From positions 1-37,663 of the forward strand of contig JAPLJH010000044.1 of NCBI GenBank assembly GCA_026388695.1: a stretch of 37,663 nt of DNA, read 5' to 3'. Source of the DNA: Deltaproteobacteria bacterium. Lineage in GTDB: Bacteria; Desulfobacterota; Desulfobulbia; Desulfobulbales; Desulfurivibrionaceae. The position numbers were made by a program, and so were the translations under genes. Below the pieces are notes generated by a model. It searched no databases and was not told the DNA's origin. It was given only the letters and a program-made list of their open reading frames with translations. How positions within the stretch are numbered: the stretch's first letter is position 1; each line of letters starts with the position of its first letter. Positions 23,555 through 31,228 of this stretch are shown piece after piece.

Positions 23555-24178
23555 ATGTTGGACACCCCAAAGCCCCTCCCCCAGTCCGATCAGACAACGG
23601 TCAACTCCCAAGCCGAAGTAATTCTTGCCAGCCTTGGGGATCCCTGCACCATCATCGACAAGCACTTCTCCATTATCTATGAAAATGAAGCCGCCAAGGA
23701 GATATGGGGCTCCAACTGCGGAAAAAACTGCTACGCCGTCTACCATGGCCGGCAGAATCGCTGCGAACAGTGTCATAGCGCAGAGGTTTTTGCCGATGGC
23801 CTAGTCCACAAAAACGAAAAACTGCACCACCACAACGGAAACGAGCGGCATTGGGAGATCACCTCCGCGCCGTTGAAAGATGCTACGGGCACAATTACCG
23901 CCGTGGTGAATATCATCCACGATGTCACCATCCGCAAGCTGACGGAAAAGGGAAAGGAGCATCTCCTTAGGGAGCTACAATCCTCCCTGGCCAAGACAAA
24001 ACGACTCAACGGCCTGCTGCCCATCTGCTCCTACTGCAAAAAAATCAAAGACGACAATGGAGCCTGGCAGCAAATAGAAAGCTATCTTCGCAGCCACGCC
24101 GAGGTGGAATTCAGCCACGGCATCTGCCCTGACTGCGGAGAAAAACACCATCCCCAAGTATTGACCAAGAAGAAGTAA
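23555..24178 (+). CDS. PAS protein with C-terminal Cys-rich zinc-ribbon-like motif
   Basis: A 207-residue protein. An N-terminal PAS-type domain (about 20-125) carries a Cys-rich insert, NCGKNCYAVYHGRQNRCEQC (about 54-73), and ends VVNIIHDVTIRKL. After a short coiled helix, the C-terminus has LPICSYCKKIKDDNGAW and then FSHGICPDCGEKH. That C-terminal motif (CSxCKKIxDDxGxW...FSHGxCPxC) is common at the ends of PAS and REC signalling proteins of deltaproteobacteria; two CxxC pairs suggest a metal-binding ribbon. There is no kinase or output domain, so it likely works through a partner. AGCAGGAGC precedes the ATG. The Cys insert in the PAS domain could bind a metal or sense redox; I cannot tell which. 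Confidence 0.82.
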   Translation: MLDTPKPLPQSDQTTVNSQAEVILASLGDPCTIIDKHFSIIYENEAAKEIWGSNCGKNCYAVYHGRQNRCEQCHSAEVFADGLVHKNEKLHHHNGNERHWEITSAPLKDATGTITAVVNIIHDVTIRKLTEKGKEHLLRELQSSLAKTKRLNGLLPICSYCKKIKDDNGAWQQIESYLRSHAEVEFSHGICPDCGEKHHPQVLTKKK

Positions 24179-24328
24179 CCACCTCCGATCTCCGGTCCAC
24201 GCCCTTTTTTTTCACATTTTATTTTACAGTTCCCTGGCAGACAGAGTAACTATATAAAAGAATAGGCAGGATGCTGGGCCTCCCCGCGCACCCAGACCAC
24301 TACGCCGCCAGAAATTACGACAGGTGCC

Positions 24329-25249
24329 ATGAGCCCGAACAAAACCTTAAGTGACATCTTCAGCAAGGTCAACATGAGCGAGCTGCCGGCCATGTCCGAC
24401 CATGTCCAGGAGTTGCTCCGGCTCCTGAACCGTGATGATTCCAACGCTGAAGAAATCTCTGCGGTTATTCTCAAGGACGCCTCCCTGACCACCAAGCTGT
24501 TGCAGGTGGTCAATTCGGCCTTTTACAGCCGGGGAACCCCCATCTCCAACATCAGCCGGGCCATCACCGCCCTTGGCCTCACCACCTTAAAGGAGCTGGC
24601 CGTCAGCCTGGCCCTGTTCGAGGATTTTCTCAAGGCCGGGGTCGAAAAGGAAGAAATCAGCAAGCTCCTGGCCCTGTGTTTTCTCAGCGCCACCCAGGCA
24701 AAGATTCTCTGCAAGGTCAAGAAAATCAACGTGCCGGAGGAAGAGGTCTTCATCTGCACCCTGCTGCACCAACTGGGCAAGCTTGTCATCCTGGTCTATC
24801 TGCCGGAGCTGTACCGCAAGGCCCAAGAGCTCATCGACCGTGGCTACTCCGATGAATTTGCCGCCAAAACCGTATTAAACGACCTCACCTTTTCCACCGT
24901 GGGCATGGAAATCGCCCGCTTCTGGAATTTTTCCGAAAAGATCGTCCTGAGCATGGGGGATAATCCGCCCCAACCAACCAGCAAACTCGACTCCCAGCTC
25001 TACCTCCTCAATGTGGCGGCCTTCTGCAACCGCCTGACCTGGACTCTCTGCTACGGCTCAAGCCTGGAGCTGGGCGAACTGATCCTGCACTACGGACCCA
25101 TGATGGGTCTCAACAGACGGGAGGCCTTTGGCCTGGCCAACAGAAGTCTGGATGTCGCCGAAGCGATGCCGGACAACATCATCCGTTTCGGCCTTGCCAA
25201 ACTCAAAATCCGCACCAAGATATCACAGAAAGAAAAGGCGAGCCGCTGA
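24329..25249 (+). CDS. HDOD domain signalling protein
   Basis: A 306-residue protein built around an HDOD domain (about 10-210). Diagnostic stretches are LPAMSDHVQELLRLLNRDD, ILKDASLTTKLLQVVNSAFY and ISNISRAITALGLTTLKEL. The position of a catalytic HD pair reads LLHQLGKLV, so the Asp is replaced by Gln and phosphohydrolase activity is unlikely, as is usual for HDOD proteins. The C-terminal 90 residues are helical and unassigned. HDOD proteins act as adaptors in motility, c-di-GMP and stress signalling. The gene is alone, 150 nt after the PAS protein, and converges on glgC; I found no clear terminator between them. The ATG has only ACAGGTGCC upstream. Confidence 0.9.
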   Translation: MSPNKTLSDIFSKVNMSELPAMSDHVQELLRLLNRDDSNAEEISAVILKDASLTTKLLQVVNSAFYSRGTPISNISRAITALGLTTLKELAVSLALFEDFLKAGVEKEEISKLLALCFLSATQAKILCKVKKINVPEEEVFICTLLHQLGKLVILVYLPELYRKAQELIDRGYSDEFAAKTVLNDLTFSTVGMEIARFWNFSEKIVLSMGDNPPQPTSKLDSQLYLLNVAAFCNRLTWTLCYGSSLELGELILHYGPMMGLNRREAFGLANRSLDVAEAMPDNIIRFGLAKLKIRTKISQKEKASR

Positions 25250-25389
25250 AGCCCAGCTTACGAGCACGGGGAACTGGGGCCAACAAGAGACAAAGCGAGG
25301 GGAAAACTACGGTTGAGCTCGGTTCAGGCCGCCCAACACAGCCACGCCCCGGTTGAAAGCAGCACAACCCTACCCGCAAACCCAACGGA

Positions 25390-26655
25390 TCAGATGGTTT
25401 CCCCGGTGGCGACGACCAACGAAGAAAAATCCCCTGCCTTGCAGGAAGGCGTTACCACACAGTTGCGTCCGATCACGGCCTGGGGCGGCACCTCCGCCTC
25501 CTTGCCGATCATGGTGATCCCGGTGTAGAGATGTTTGGGGCAGGCCTTGTTGGGCGTGGCCTTGTCCTCACCCTGCCCCACCACCGCGCCAAGGCCTACC
25601 CGGACTCTTTTATCAAGAATAGCCAAGTCCACCACGGCCCCTTCCTCTAAAACACAGTCGTGCAAAATGATCGAATCCCTGACCCGGACATTCTTTCCCA
25701 CCAGCACCCCAGGGGAAAGCACCGAATTGATCACCTCGCCTTCGATGACGCAGCCGGCGGAGATCATGGAACCCTCCACCTTGCAGCCGCGGACAAAACG
25801 GGCAGGGCAACGGTCCACCAGCAGCCGGTCCGCATAGGGGTTGGGCCGGATACCCCAGGCCTGCGGGGAGATCTCCGAATCGACTTTAAGTAAATCCATG
25901 TTTGCCTGCCAGTACGCCTGGACCGTACCCACATCCCGCCAGTAGCCGTGGAATGGGTAAGCAAAAACATTATCCCGTTCAATGGCCTTGGGGATAAGAT
26001 GCATACCGAAATCCACCTCCTCGCGGTCTTCCTCCAGAAGCCGGAGCAGATATTCGGTGTCAAACACATAGATTCCCATGGAGGCCAGATCGGTACGGGG
26101 CACCTTGGGTTTTTCCTCCCATTCGACGATGCGGCCTTCACCGTTGGTTATCCCTGCGCCGAACTGGTGGATCTCGGAAAGCGGCACCACCATCATGGCG
26201 ATGGTCACCTGGGCCTGCTTGCGGCGGTGGAAACGGAGCATGTCGTCGAGATCCATGCGGTAGATGTGGTCCCCGGACAAAATAACCGTCTCCTTGGCAG
26301 GATGCTCCCGGATAAAATCGATGTTCTGCCGCACCGCATCGGCGGTGCCCTTGTACCAGTCGGAATCGTGAGCCCCGGTGCGGGGGGGCAGGATCTTGAT
26401 CCCCCTGGTGCGGCCCGTGAAATCCCAGGCCTCGCCGGTGCCGAGATGGCGCATCAAGGAAAGCGGTTTGTACTGGGTGAGCACCCCGACCTGACTTAAG
26501 CCCGAATTCATCACGTTGCTCAAGGAAAAATCAATAATCCGGTAGAACCCGGCAAAGGGCACCGCTGGCTTGGCCCTGGTCTGCACCAGGACATTGAGGC
26601 GGCTGCCGACCCCGCCGGCCAGCAGGAGAACCAGGGTGTTGTCGCCTTGGATCAT
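25390..26655 (-). CDS. glgC: Glucose-1-phosphate adenylyltransferase, catalytic-type subunit
   Basis: A 421-residue ADP-glucose pyrophosphorylase, which makes ADP-glucose from ATP and glucose-1-phosphate for glycogen. The nucleotidyltransferase half has LAGGVGSRLN (Arg19 in place), RAKPAVPFAG, GDHIYRMD (catalytic Asp129), EEKPK and the metal-ligand segment GYWRDVGT (Asp241). The C-terminal half is a left-handed beta-helix of hexapeptide-like repeats (VIEGEVINSVLSPGVLVGKN). Its start overlaps the stop of the upstream paralogue by 4 nt, so both are made together. Of the two paralogues this one keeps all catalytic residues I can check, so it is the likely active subunit. The ribosome site lies inside the upstream gene. 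Confidence 0.9.
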   Translation of the reverse strand: MIQGDNTLVLLLAGGVGSRLNVLVQTRAKPAVPFAGFYRIIDFSLSNVMNSGLSQVGVLTQYKPLSLMRHLGTGEAWDFTGRTRGIKILPPRTGAHDSDWYKGTADAVRQNIDFIREHPAKETVILSGDHIYRMDLDDMLRFHRRKQAQVTIAMMVVPLSEIHQFGAGITNGEGRIVEWEEKPKVPRTDLASMGIYVFDTEYLLRLLEEDREEVDFGMHLIPKAIERDNVFAYPFHGYWRDVGTVQAYWQANMDLLKVDSEISPQAWGIRPNPYADRLLVDRCPARFVRGCKVEGSMISAGCVIEGEVINSVLSPGVLVGKNVRVRDSIILHDCVLEEGAVVDLAILDKRVRVGLGAVVGQGEDKATPNKACPKHLYTGITMIGKEAEVPPQAVIGRNCVVTPSCKAGDFSSLVVATGETI

Positions 26656-27911
26656 CGGACCACCTCGTTGTTGCCGATTTCCCCGACCATCTGCTCCGGG
26701 CGCAGATTCGGGTGCAGGGTGCAGCCGGAGCCGACCACCATGCCGTCCAGCACATGATTATTCCAGCCGACCACCGTCACCTTGTCGGCCTGGGGCGGCC
26801 CTGGTTCGCCGATCCGCACCCGAGCCCCGAAGGTCACGTTGACATCGCTCACCACCGTGTCGAGGATGGCGCCGTGCCCCACCACATTATCGTAAAAGAG
26901 CACCGAGTTTTTCACCTCCGCCCCGGACTTGACGTGGACCCCAGGAAAGAGGATGGAGTTTTCCACCCGCCCCTCCACCACACAGCCGTTATAGATCAGG
27001 CTGTTTTCGATGCTGGCTCCAGGACCCACCTTAAGAGGCTGGCAATCCCGGACCGCCCTGTGCTCCAGGTTGGTACGGATGCCCCAGTCCGCAAGCTGGA
27101 TCTTTGGTTCCGGCCCCAGCAGGTCCATGTTGGTCTGCCAATATTCGGCAACGGTGCGGGTGTACCCCCAATAGCCGTGAAACTTAAAACCGTAGACCTT
27201 GCGCTGGCTCGCCATGATCCGAGGCAGGATATCCCGGCCAAACTCAAAGGAATCATCCTCCCTGGCGTTGGTCTCCAGCACCTCATAGAGCACCGAGGGC
27301 TTGAAGCAGTACACGGTGAGCGAGGCCCAATTGAATTTTGGATCAACCGGTTTTTCCTGGTACTGATGGATGCGGCCGCCGCGCTCACCGTCCTCGTCAT
27401 CAATCTCCGCCACCCCGAACCGGCTGGCCTCGGCCATGGGCACCTGCAGGCAGGCGATGGTCAGGTCTGCGTCCTTGTCCCGATGGTACTGGAGGATCTC
27501 CCGATAATCCATGTGATAGACGTGGTCGCCGGAGAGCACCAGAATGGTTTCCGGGTCGTGGTACTGGACAAAATCGAGATTCTGATGGATGGCGTCGGCC
27601 GAGCCCCGGTACCAGCTACTCTGCCCCGAACTTTGCGAAGGAGGAAGGATGGAAACCCCGCGATAACGACCGGTCATATCCCAGGCCGCGCCAACGCCGA
27701 TATGGCTGATCAGGGAAAAGCTCCGGTACTGGCTGAGGATGGCGACCCGTTCCAGGCCGGAGTGCATGAGATTGCTCAGGGCGAAATCGATCATCCTGGC
27801 AAAACCGCCAAAGGGAACAGCCGACTTGGGCCGGTAGGCGGTGAGCACGTTCAGCTCGTCAACGCGCCCCCCGGCAAGGATCATGGCCAGAACCTTCGGT
27901 TTCAGTTTCAT
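26652..27911 (-). CDS. GlgC paralogue with degenerate active site, probable regulatory subunit
   Basis: A 419-residue homologue of the downstream GlgC, colinear over its whole length (nucleotidyltransferase domain plus beta-helix). It retains RPKSAVPFGG, WYRGSADAI, GDHVYHMD and EKP. Two catalytic segments are altered: LAGGRVDEL replaces LAGG(x)GSRL, losing the Arg that contacts the nucleotide phosphates, and GYWGYTRT replaces GYWRDVGT, losing the metal-binding Asp. This resembles the regulatory, weakly or non-catalytic subunits of heteromeric enzymes (Bacillus GlgD, plant large subunit). It is translationally coupled to glgC by a 4-nt overlap. CAGGAATTCC precedes the ATG, and a promoter lies about 73 nt upstream. 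That it forms a heterotetramer is inferred. Confidence 0.82.
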   Translation of the reverse strand: MKLKPKVLAMILAGGRVDELNVLTAYRPKSAVPFGGFARMIDFALSNLMHSGLERVAILSQYRSFSLISHIGVGAAWDMTGRYRGVSILPPSQSSGQSSWYRGSADAIHQNLDFVQYHDPETILVLSGDHVYHMDYREILQYHRDKDADLTIACLQVPMAEASRFGVAEIDDEDGERGGRIHQYQEKPVDPKFNWASLTVYCFKPSVLYEVLETNAREDDSFEFGRDILPRIMASQRKVYGFKFHGYWGYTRTVAEYWQTNMDLLGPEPKIQLADWGIRTNLEHRAVRDCQPLKVGPGASIENSLIYNGCVVEGRVENSILFPGVHVKSGAEVKNSVLFYDNVVGHGAILDTVVSDVNVTFGARVRIGEPGPPQADKVTVVGWNNHVLDGMVVGSGCTLHPNLRPEQMVGEIGNNEVVR

Positions 27912-27983
27912 GGAATTCCTGAAGAAAGAGGAGAAGCCGGGTAACGGCTCCTAAAATTCTGCTGCGATTCCTGATTGCAAAAC

Positions 27984-28012
27984 CATTATGGAAAGGGTTG
28001 CGCCAAAAAGCA
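27984..28012 (-). promoter_or_regulatory. Sigma-70-like promoter of the glgC pair
   Basis: On the - strand TTGCTT (28012-28007), a 17-nt spacer and CATAAT (27989-27984). The -10 matches 5 of 6 consensus bases. It lies between copy 2 of the structured repeat and the first glgC-like gene. Confidence 0.5.
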
Positions 28013-28072
28013 AGCACGGGAAGGGGGAGAGAGGAAAAAGATTTTTAGCAGGTGTTGAACCGGGCACAAGAT

Positions 28073-28201
28073 AGGCGATTACCGGGCGGTGCAGATGCGC
28101 GGAAGAGGCTGGCGAAGTGTGCTATTGCACATGAGCCTGCCGATGACAGCTAAGCGAGCGTAGCGAGACTGCGAGGCAGATGCGCTGCCCTGTGATCACC
28201 T
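28073..28201 (+). repeat. Structured intergenic element, copy 2 of 3 (likely RNA)
   Basis: The outer stem pairs 28073-28093 with 28181-28201, with two mismatches and three G-T pairs. Its sequence is different from the other copies. The core includes GCAGATGCGCGG, GTGTGCTATTGCACAT, GGCTGGC pairing with GCCTGCC around that hairpin, GCTA...TAGC, and GCAGATGCGC. The strand that tolerates the wobbles is +, antisense to both neighbouring leftward genes. Its right arm ends just before the stop codon of the DHH gene (28203-28205). Confidence 0.85.
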
Positions 28202-28202
28202 A

Positions 28203-29225
28203 CTATAGCAGATGTTTGGTGGTAAGCCGCATCAGGGTCTTGGTGGAAAAATCCTGCATCTCCGCAGGCAGATTCCGAAGCGGCACCTCGGCTCTGGCCG
28301 CTTCCCGATGGCCGCCCGCCGAGCCGATCGCATGGAACATCTTCTCCGCCAGCCGTCCGGCATTTTTCTTGTAGCCGTCGCAACGGAAGATGACCACCAG
28401 CTTATCGTTGTGCAGACCGGAGACGAAAACCCAAGCCACATCGTGGACCTGATTGAGAAAATCAGCGATGAGCACCAGCATATCCGGGCTGGGAACCTTG
28501 CCCAGATGGGCATACAGCCGCTGCTTGCTCACCTTCATCTCGTTGAGGGCGGTCTTGAAATAATTCAGCTCGGAGCGGCGGAAGGAGGACAACTCAATCT
28601 TGCGGACCAGATTCTGGTTGGCGATATTAAAGAGATAGCGGAAGGAAATAGCATCCGCCAGGGTGGCCTTTTTCTCGAAATTTCGGGTATCCACCTTGAT
28701 TGCATAAAAAAGGGCGGTGGCCAGCGCCACCGAGGGTTTGAGGCTGGCAGCGCGCAGATACTCGACAAGCATGGAGGCGGTGGCGCCGAAATCCTTACGG
28801 ATATCGACAAAGGGAGCCACCCAGCCCTTGGTGGCGGGATGGTGGTCAATGACCACATCAAAGGTGATATTCTCGAAGCAGGGCAAATGGCTGGGCTGGG
28901 AATCCAGCATCACCTTTTTAGTATAATCCCCGATTTTTATCGTGTGCAGACGTTCCATGGGGATCTTCAGCAGATCCACCATAACCACATTGTTGAGCCG
29001 CCTGATTTCGTTGGGATAGGCGATGGTGACGTTTTTCACCCGGTAGCGGAGCAGCCGCTTCAGGGCCATGGCGCTGGCAATAGCATCCGGGTCGGCGTTG
29101 ATGATCACCAGAACCTGGTCATCCTTGCCAAAAAGACCGCACAACTCGAGCAGGCGCTCCTTGGCGGTTTTCTTTTTGTTGGATACCGGTTTTTTGGGAA
29201 CTTCCAAACTTCCGTTCACGCCCAC
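28203..29225 (-). CDS. DHH-family phosphoesterase (NrnA/RecJ-like)
   Basis: A 340-residue DHH/DHHA1 protein. Metal-binding motifs are NADPDAIASAMAL (DxD, motif I), MLDSQPSH (motif II), VIDHHP (DHH, motif III) and GATASMLVEYL (motif IV). GSAGGHREAA near the C-terminus is the DHHA1 substrate-binding GGH. This is the layout of nano-RNases and pAp/c-di-nucleotide phosphodiesterases. The first motif has Asn where many members have His, which could affect activity or shift metal binding. The start is a GTG at 29225 with GGGGATGATGG upstream; the first 20 residues are basic and poorly conserved, and a later GTG at 29219 is possible. The substrate cannot be read from the sequence. Confidence 0.85.
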   Translation of the reverse strand: MGVNGSLEVPKKPVSNKKKTAKERLLELCGLFGKDDQVLVIINADPDAIASAMALKRLLRYRVKNVTIAYPNEIRRLNNVVMVDLLKIPMERLHTIKIGDYTKKVMLDSQPSHLPCFENITFDVVIDHHPATKGWVAPFVDIRKDFGATASMLVEYLRAASLKPSVALATALFYAIKVDTRNFEKKATLADAISFRYLFNIANQNLVRKIELSSFRRSELNYFKTALNEMKVSKQRLYAHLGKVPSPDMLVLIADFLNQVHDVAWVFVSGLHNDKLVVIFRCDGYKKNAGRLAEKMFHAIGSAGGHREAARAEVPLRNLPAEMQDFSTKTLMRLTTKHLL

Positions 29226-29347
29226 GCCATCATCCCCGCCGTCCGTTAAACCCAGGCCAAAACCTGCCTCCTGCCCCCACTACTATACCAGACAACCGAT
29301 GCCCTATACCACATGCTGGGATAAATTTCAAAGGTTTGCCCTTGGGT

Positions 29348-30895
29348 CTATTCTCCGTCAAAGAACGGGACCGAGGGAAACAGCGCAGGATCGGTGTGGG
29401 GAATAAAGCGGGAGCCGGAAAAACGGAGCATAAACTCCTGATTGACGTTCAATTCGATATAGGTGATCTTTTTCACCAGCTCCAAGCTCCGTTCCCGCGC
29501 GGCTCTTTCAAGGAGTATCCGCTGGGCGCCCACCAGGGAGCTATTGCCCACAGGCTCATAGGTGGCAAGGGGTAGATCGGGCAGCATCCCCAGAACAATG
29601 GCCTGCCTCGGCGAGATGTGCCGCCCGAAGGCCCCGGCCACATAAATGCGGTGCAAGTCGGCAAAGGCGACGCCCACCTGATTGGTCAGGGTGGTAAGGA
29701 TGGCATACATAGCCGCCTTGGAGCGCATGAGCGCGTCGAGATCCACCTGCCCTAAAACCACAGGCTGGCCATCCGCCGAATCCTTGCCCGGAACCACCAC
29801 AAACTGGTAGCCTTCGCTTCCCTGGATCAGCCGGCCGCCGGCCGCCTGGGGCCGAAACTTGCCCCGGATATCGATCTGCCTGGTCAGGTACAACTCGGCC
29901 ACCAGATCGATGAGCCCGGAGCCGCAGAGCCCCTTGGGCTTGCCCTTGCCGATGGTTTGATAAGTGATCTCCCCGCTGGCCGGATCGATCTGCACATGCT
30001 CGATGGCCCCGGGGCCTGCCCGCATGCCCATCCGAGCCACGCCGCCTTCGAGAGCCGGACCTGCCGCGCCAGCACAGGCGATGAGCCATTCCCGGTTGCC
30101 GACAATCACCTCGGCATTGGTGCCCACATCGATGAGCATGCAGGTCTCCGCCTGCTGGTCAAGGCCGCTGGCCAAAACGCCGGAGATCAGATCCCCGCCG
30201 AAATAACTGCCCACGCTGGGCAGCAACCAGACCGGCGCGGCCGGATGGATGGCCAGATGGAGTTCTCCGGCCAGACAGGGGTCCGGGGCGTTGACCATGG
30301 GGATATACGGTTCGCGGCAGAGATGGTAGGGATTGAGTTTAAGAAAAAAATGCACCATACTGGTGTTGCCGGACACCGAAAGCGCCCGGATCTCGGCCAT
30401 TGCCAAGCCGGAATCCCTGGCCAGCTCCGCAGCCAGGGCATTGACCGAATCGATAATCGCCCGGTGCAGCTCGGCCAGGCCCTCGTCCTTGCCAGCATGA
30501 TGGATGCGGGTGAGGATATCCGCGCCGAAACGGATCTGGCCGTTTTCCAGATCGGCCCGGGCCAGGGTTGCGCCGGTGGCCAAATCAAGCAGGGTTGCTT
30601 CGAGGTGGGTGGTCCCAAGGTCAAGGGCCATCCCGGCAAGAACCGGCGGCGACTGGGGGAGGAAATCAACCAGAAGCGGGGTGCCCAGCATATCATTGAT
30701 AATGGCAGCACCGGTAAAGCCTGCGGCGCGAAAGCGCTCGGCCACCTTGCTCAGACGCTGATACGGCACCACCGGCATGGCCCCATCCAACTGCGGGGCA
30801 AGCGCCTTCTTCAACCGGTCGAGATCGCCGGTGTTATCGCCAAGACTGGGAGGGGGTGCGGCCACCACAACGGCGCGCACCAAGGAATTCAGCAT
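29348..30895 (-). CDS. RACo/DUF4445-like ASKHA protein lacking the ferredoxin domain
   Basis: A 515-residue protein matching the middle and C-terminal ASKHA parts of reductive activators of corrinoid proteins (RACo, DUF4445). It shows AGMALDLGTTHLEATLLDL (phosphate 1, about 106-124), SGNTSMVHFFL, MLIDVGTNAEVIVGN, AGPALEGG and VAGAFGRHISPRQAI. RACo uses ATP to push an electron from an N-terminal [2Fe-2S] domain onto cobalamin. Here the protein starts at LVRAVVVAAPPPSL, just after where that domain would end, and no ferredoxin is visible upstream in this frame, which reaches a stop near 30954. The ATG at 30895 has no clear ribosome site. No corrinoid or methyltransferase genes are near. Either it uses a separate ferredoxin or the gene is 5'-truncated. 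Confidence 0.75.
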   Translation of the reverse strand: MLNSLVRAVVVAAPPPSLGDNTGDLDRLKKALAPQLDGAMPVVPYQRLSKVAERFRAAGFTGAAIINDMLGTPLLVDFLPQSPPVLAGMALDLGTTHLEATLLDLATGATLARADLENGQIRFGADILTRIHHAGKDEGLAELHRAIIDSVNALAAELARDSGLAMAEIRALSVSGNTSMVHFFLKLNPYHLCREPYIPMVNAPDPCLAGELHLAIHPAAPVWLLPSVGSYFGGDLISGVLASGLDQQAETCMLIDVGTNAEVIVGNREWLIACAGAAGPALEGGVARMGMRAGPGAIEHVQIDPASGEITYQTIGKGKPKGLCGSGLIDLVAELYLTRQIDIRGKFRPQAAGGRLIQGSEGYQFVVVPGKDSADGQPVVLGQVDLDALMRSKAAMYAILTTLTNQVGVAFADLHRIYVAGAFGRHISPRQAIVLGMLPDLPLATYEPVGNSSLVGAQRILLERAARERSLELVKKITYIELNVNQEFMLRFSGSRFIPHTDPALFPSVPFFDGE

Positions 30896-31013
30896 AAACA
30901 GGCAACCCCGAGAATATTCTTCATAAGCAACGGCATCCTGCCCAACATACTATGTCGGCTGCCAAGAAAAGTCCCTAAAAAAAAATGGCCGCCCCCGCCC
31001 TAATTCTCTCTCA

Positions 31014-31148
31014 ACGGAACCGTTCATCAGTGCCGCAGATGCGCGGAAGAGGTTTGCGAAGTGTGCTATTGCACATGAGCAGACCGATAACAGCTAAGCG
31101 AACGTAGCGAGACTGCGAAGCAGATGCAGTGCTGATGAACGGTTCCGT
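31014..31148 (+). repeat. Structured intergenic element, copy 3 of 3 (likely RNA)
   Basis: ACGGAACCGTTCATCAG at 31014-31030 pairs perfectly with 31132-31148, and the stem continues inward to about 31037/31125 with G-T pairs and one mismatch. The core has GCAGATGCGCGG, GGTTTGC pairing with GCAGACC around a TGTGC-TATT-GCACA hairpin, GCTA...TAGC, and GCAGATGCAG. It ends 80 nt before the lptF start codon, immediately upstream of a candidate promoter. Confidence 0.88.
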
Positions 31149-31158
31149 AGCGGCGAGC

Positions 31159-31187
31159 TTGACGTTCAGAGTGACCAATGGTAAAGA
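31159..31187 (+). promoter_or_regulatory. Possible lptFG promoter
   Basis: TTGACG at 31159-31164, a 17-nt spacer, then TAAAGA at 31182-31187. The -35 is good and the -10 weak. It lies just past repeat copy 3 and about 40 nt upstream of the lptF ATG. Confidence 0.4.
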
Positions 31188-31228
31188 GCCATAAAGGCGT
31201 TACGCCGTAACGAGGATCAATAAATAAC

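Larger units (their letters stand above)
30896..31228. other. Divergent intergenic region between the RACo-like gene and lptF
   Basis: About 330 nt. It contains repeat copy 3 (31014-31148) and a candidate lptF promoter (31159-31187). A short inverted repeat CGTTACG/CGTAACG lies near 31199. A run of nine A residues near 30977-30985 has no stem before it. No gene is supportable here; an in-frame leftward extension of the RACo-like gene ends at a stop near 30954. Confidence 0.6.

Noticed and set aside
2991-31148. Interpreting the three repeats as a CRISPR array or an insertion sequence
   Set aside because: The copies are kilobases apart with no regular spacing or spacers, no transposase is present, and the arm sequences differ between copies with no visible target duplications.
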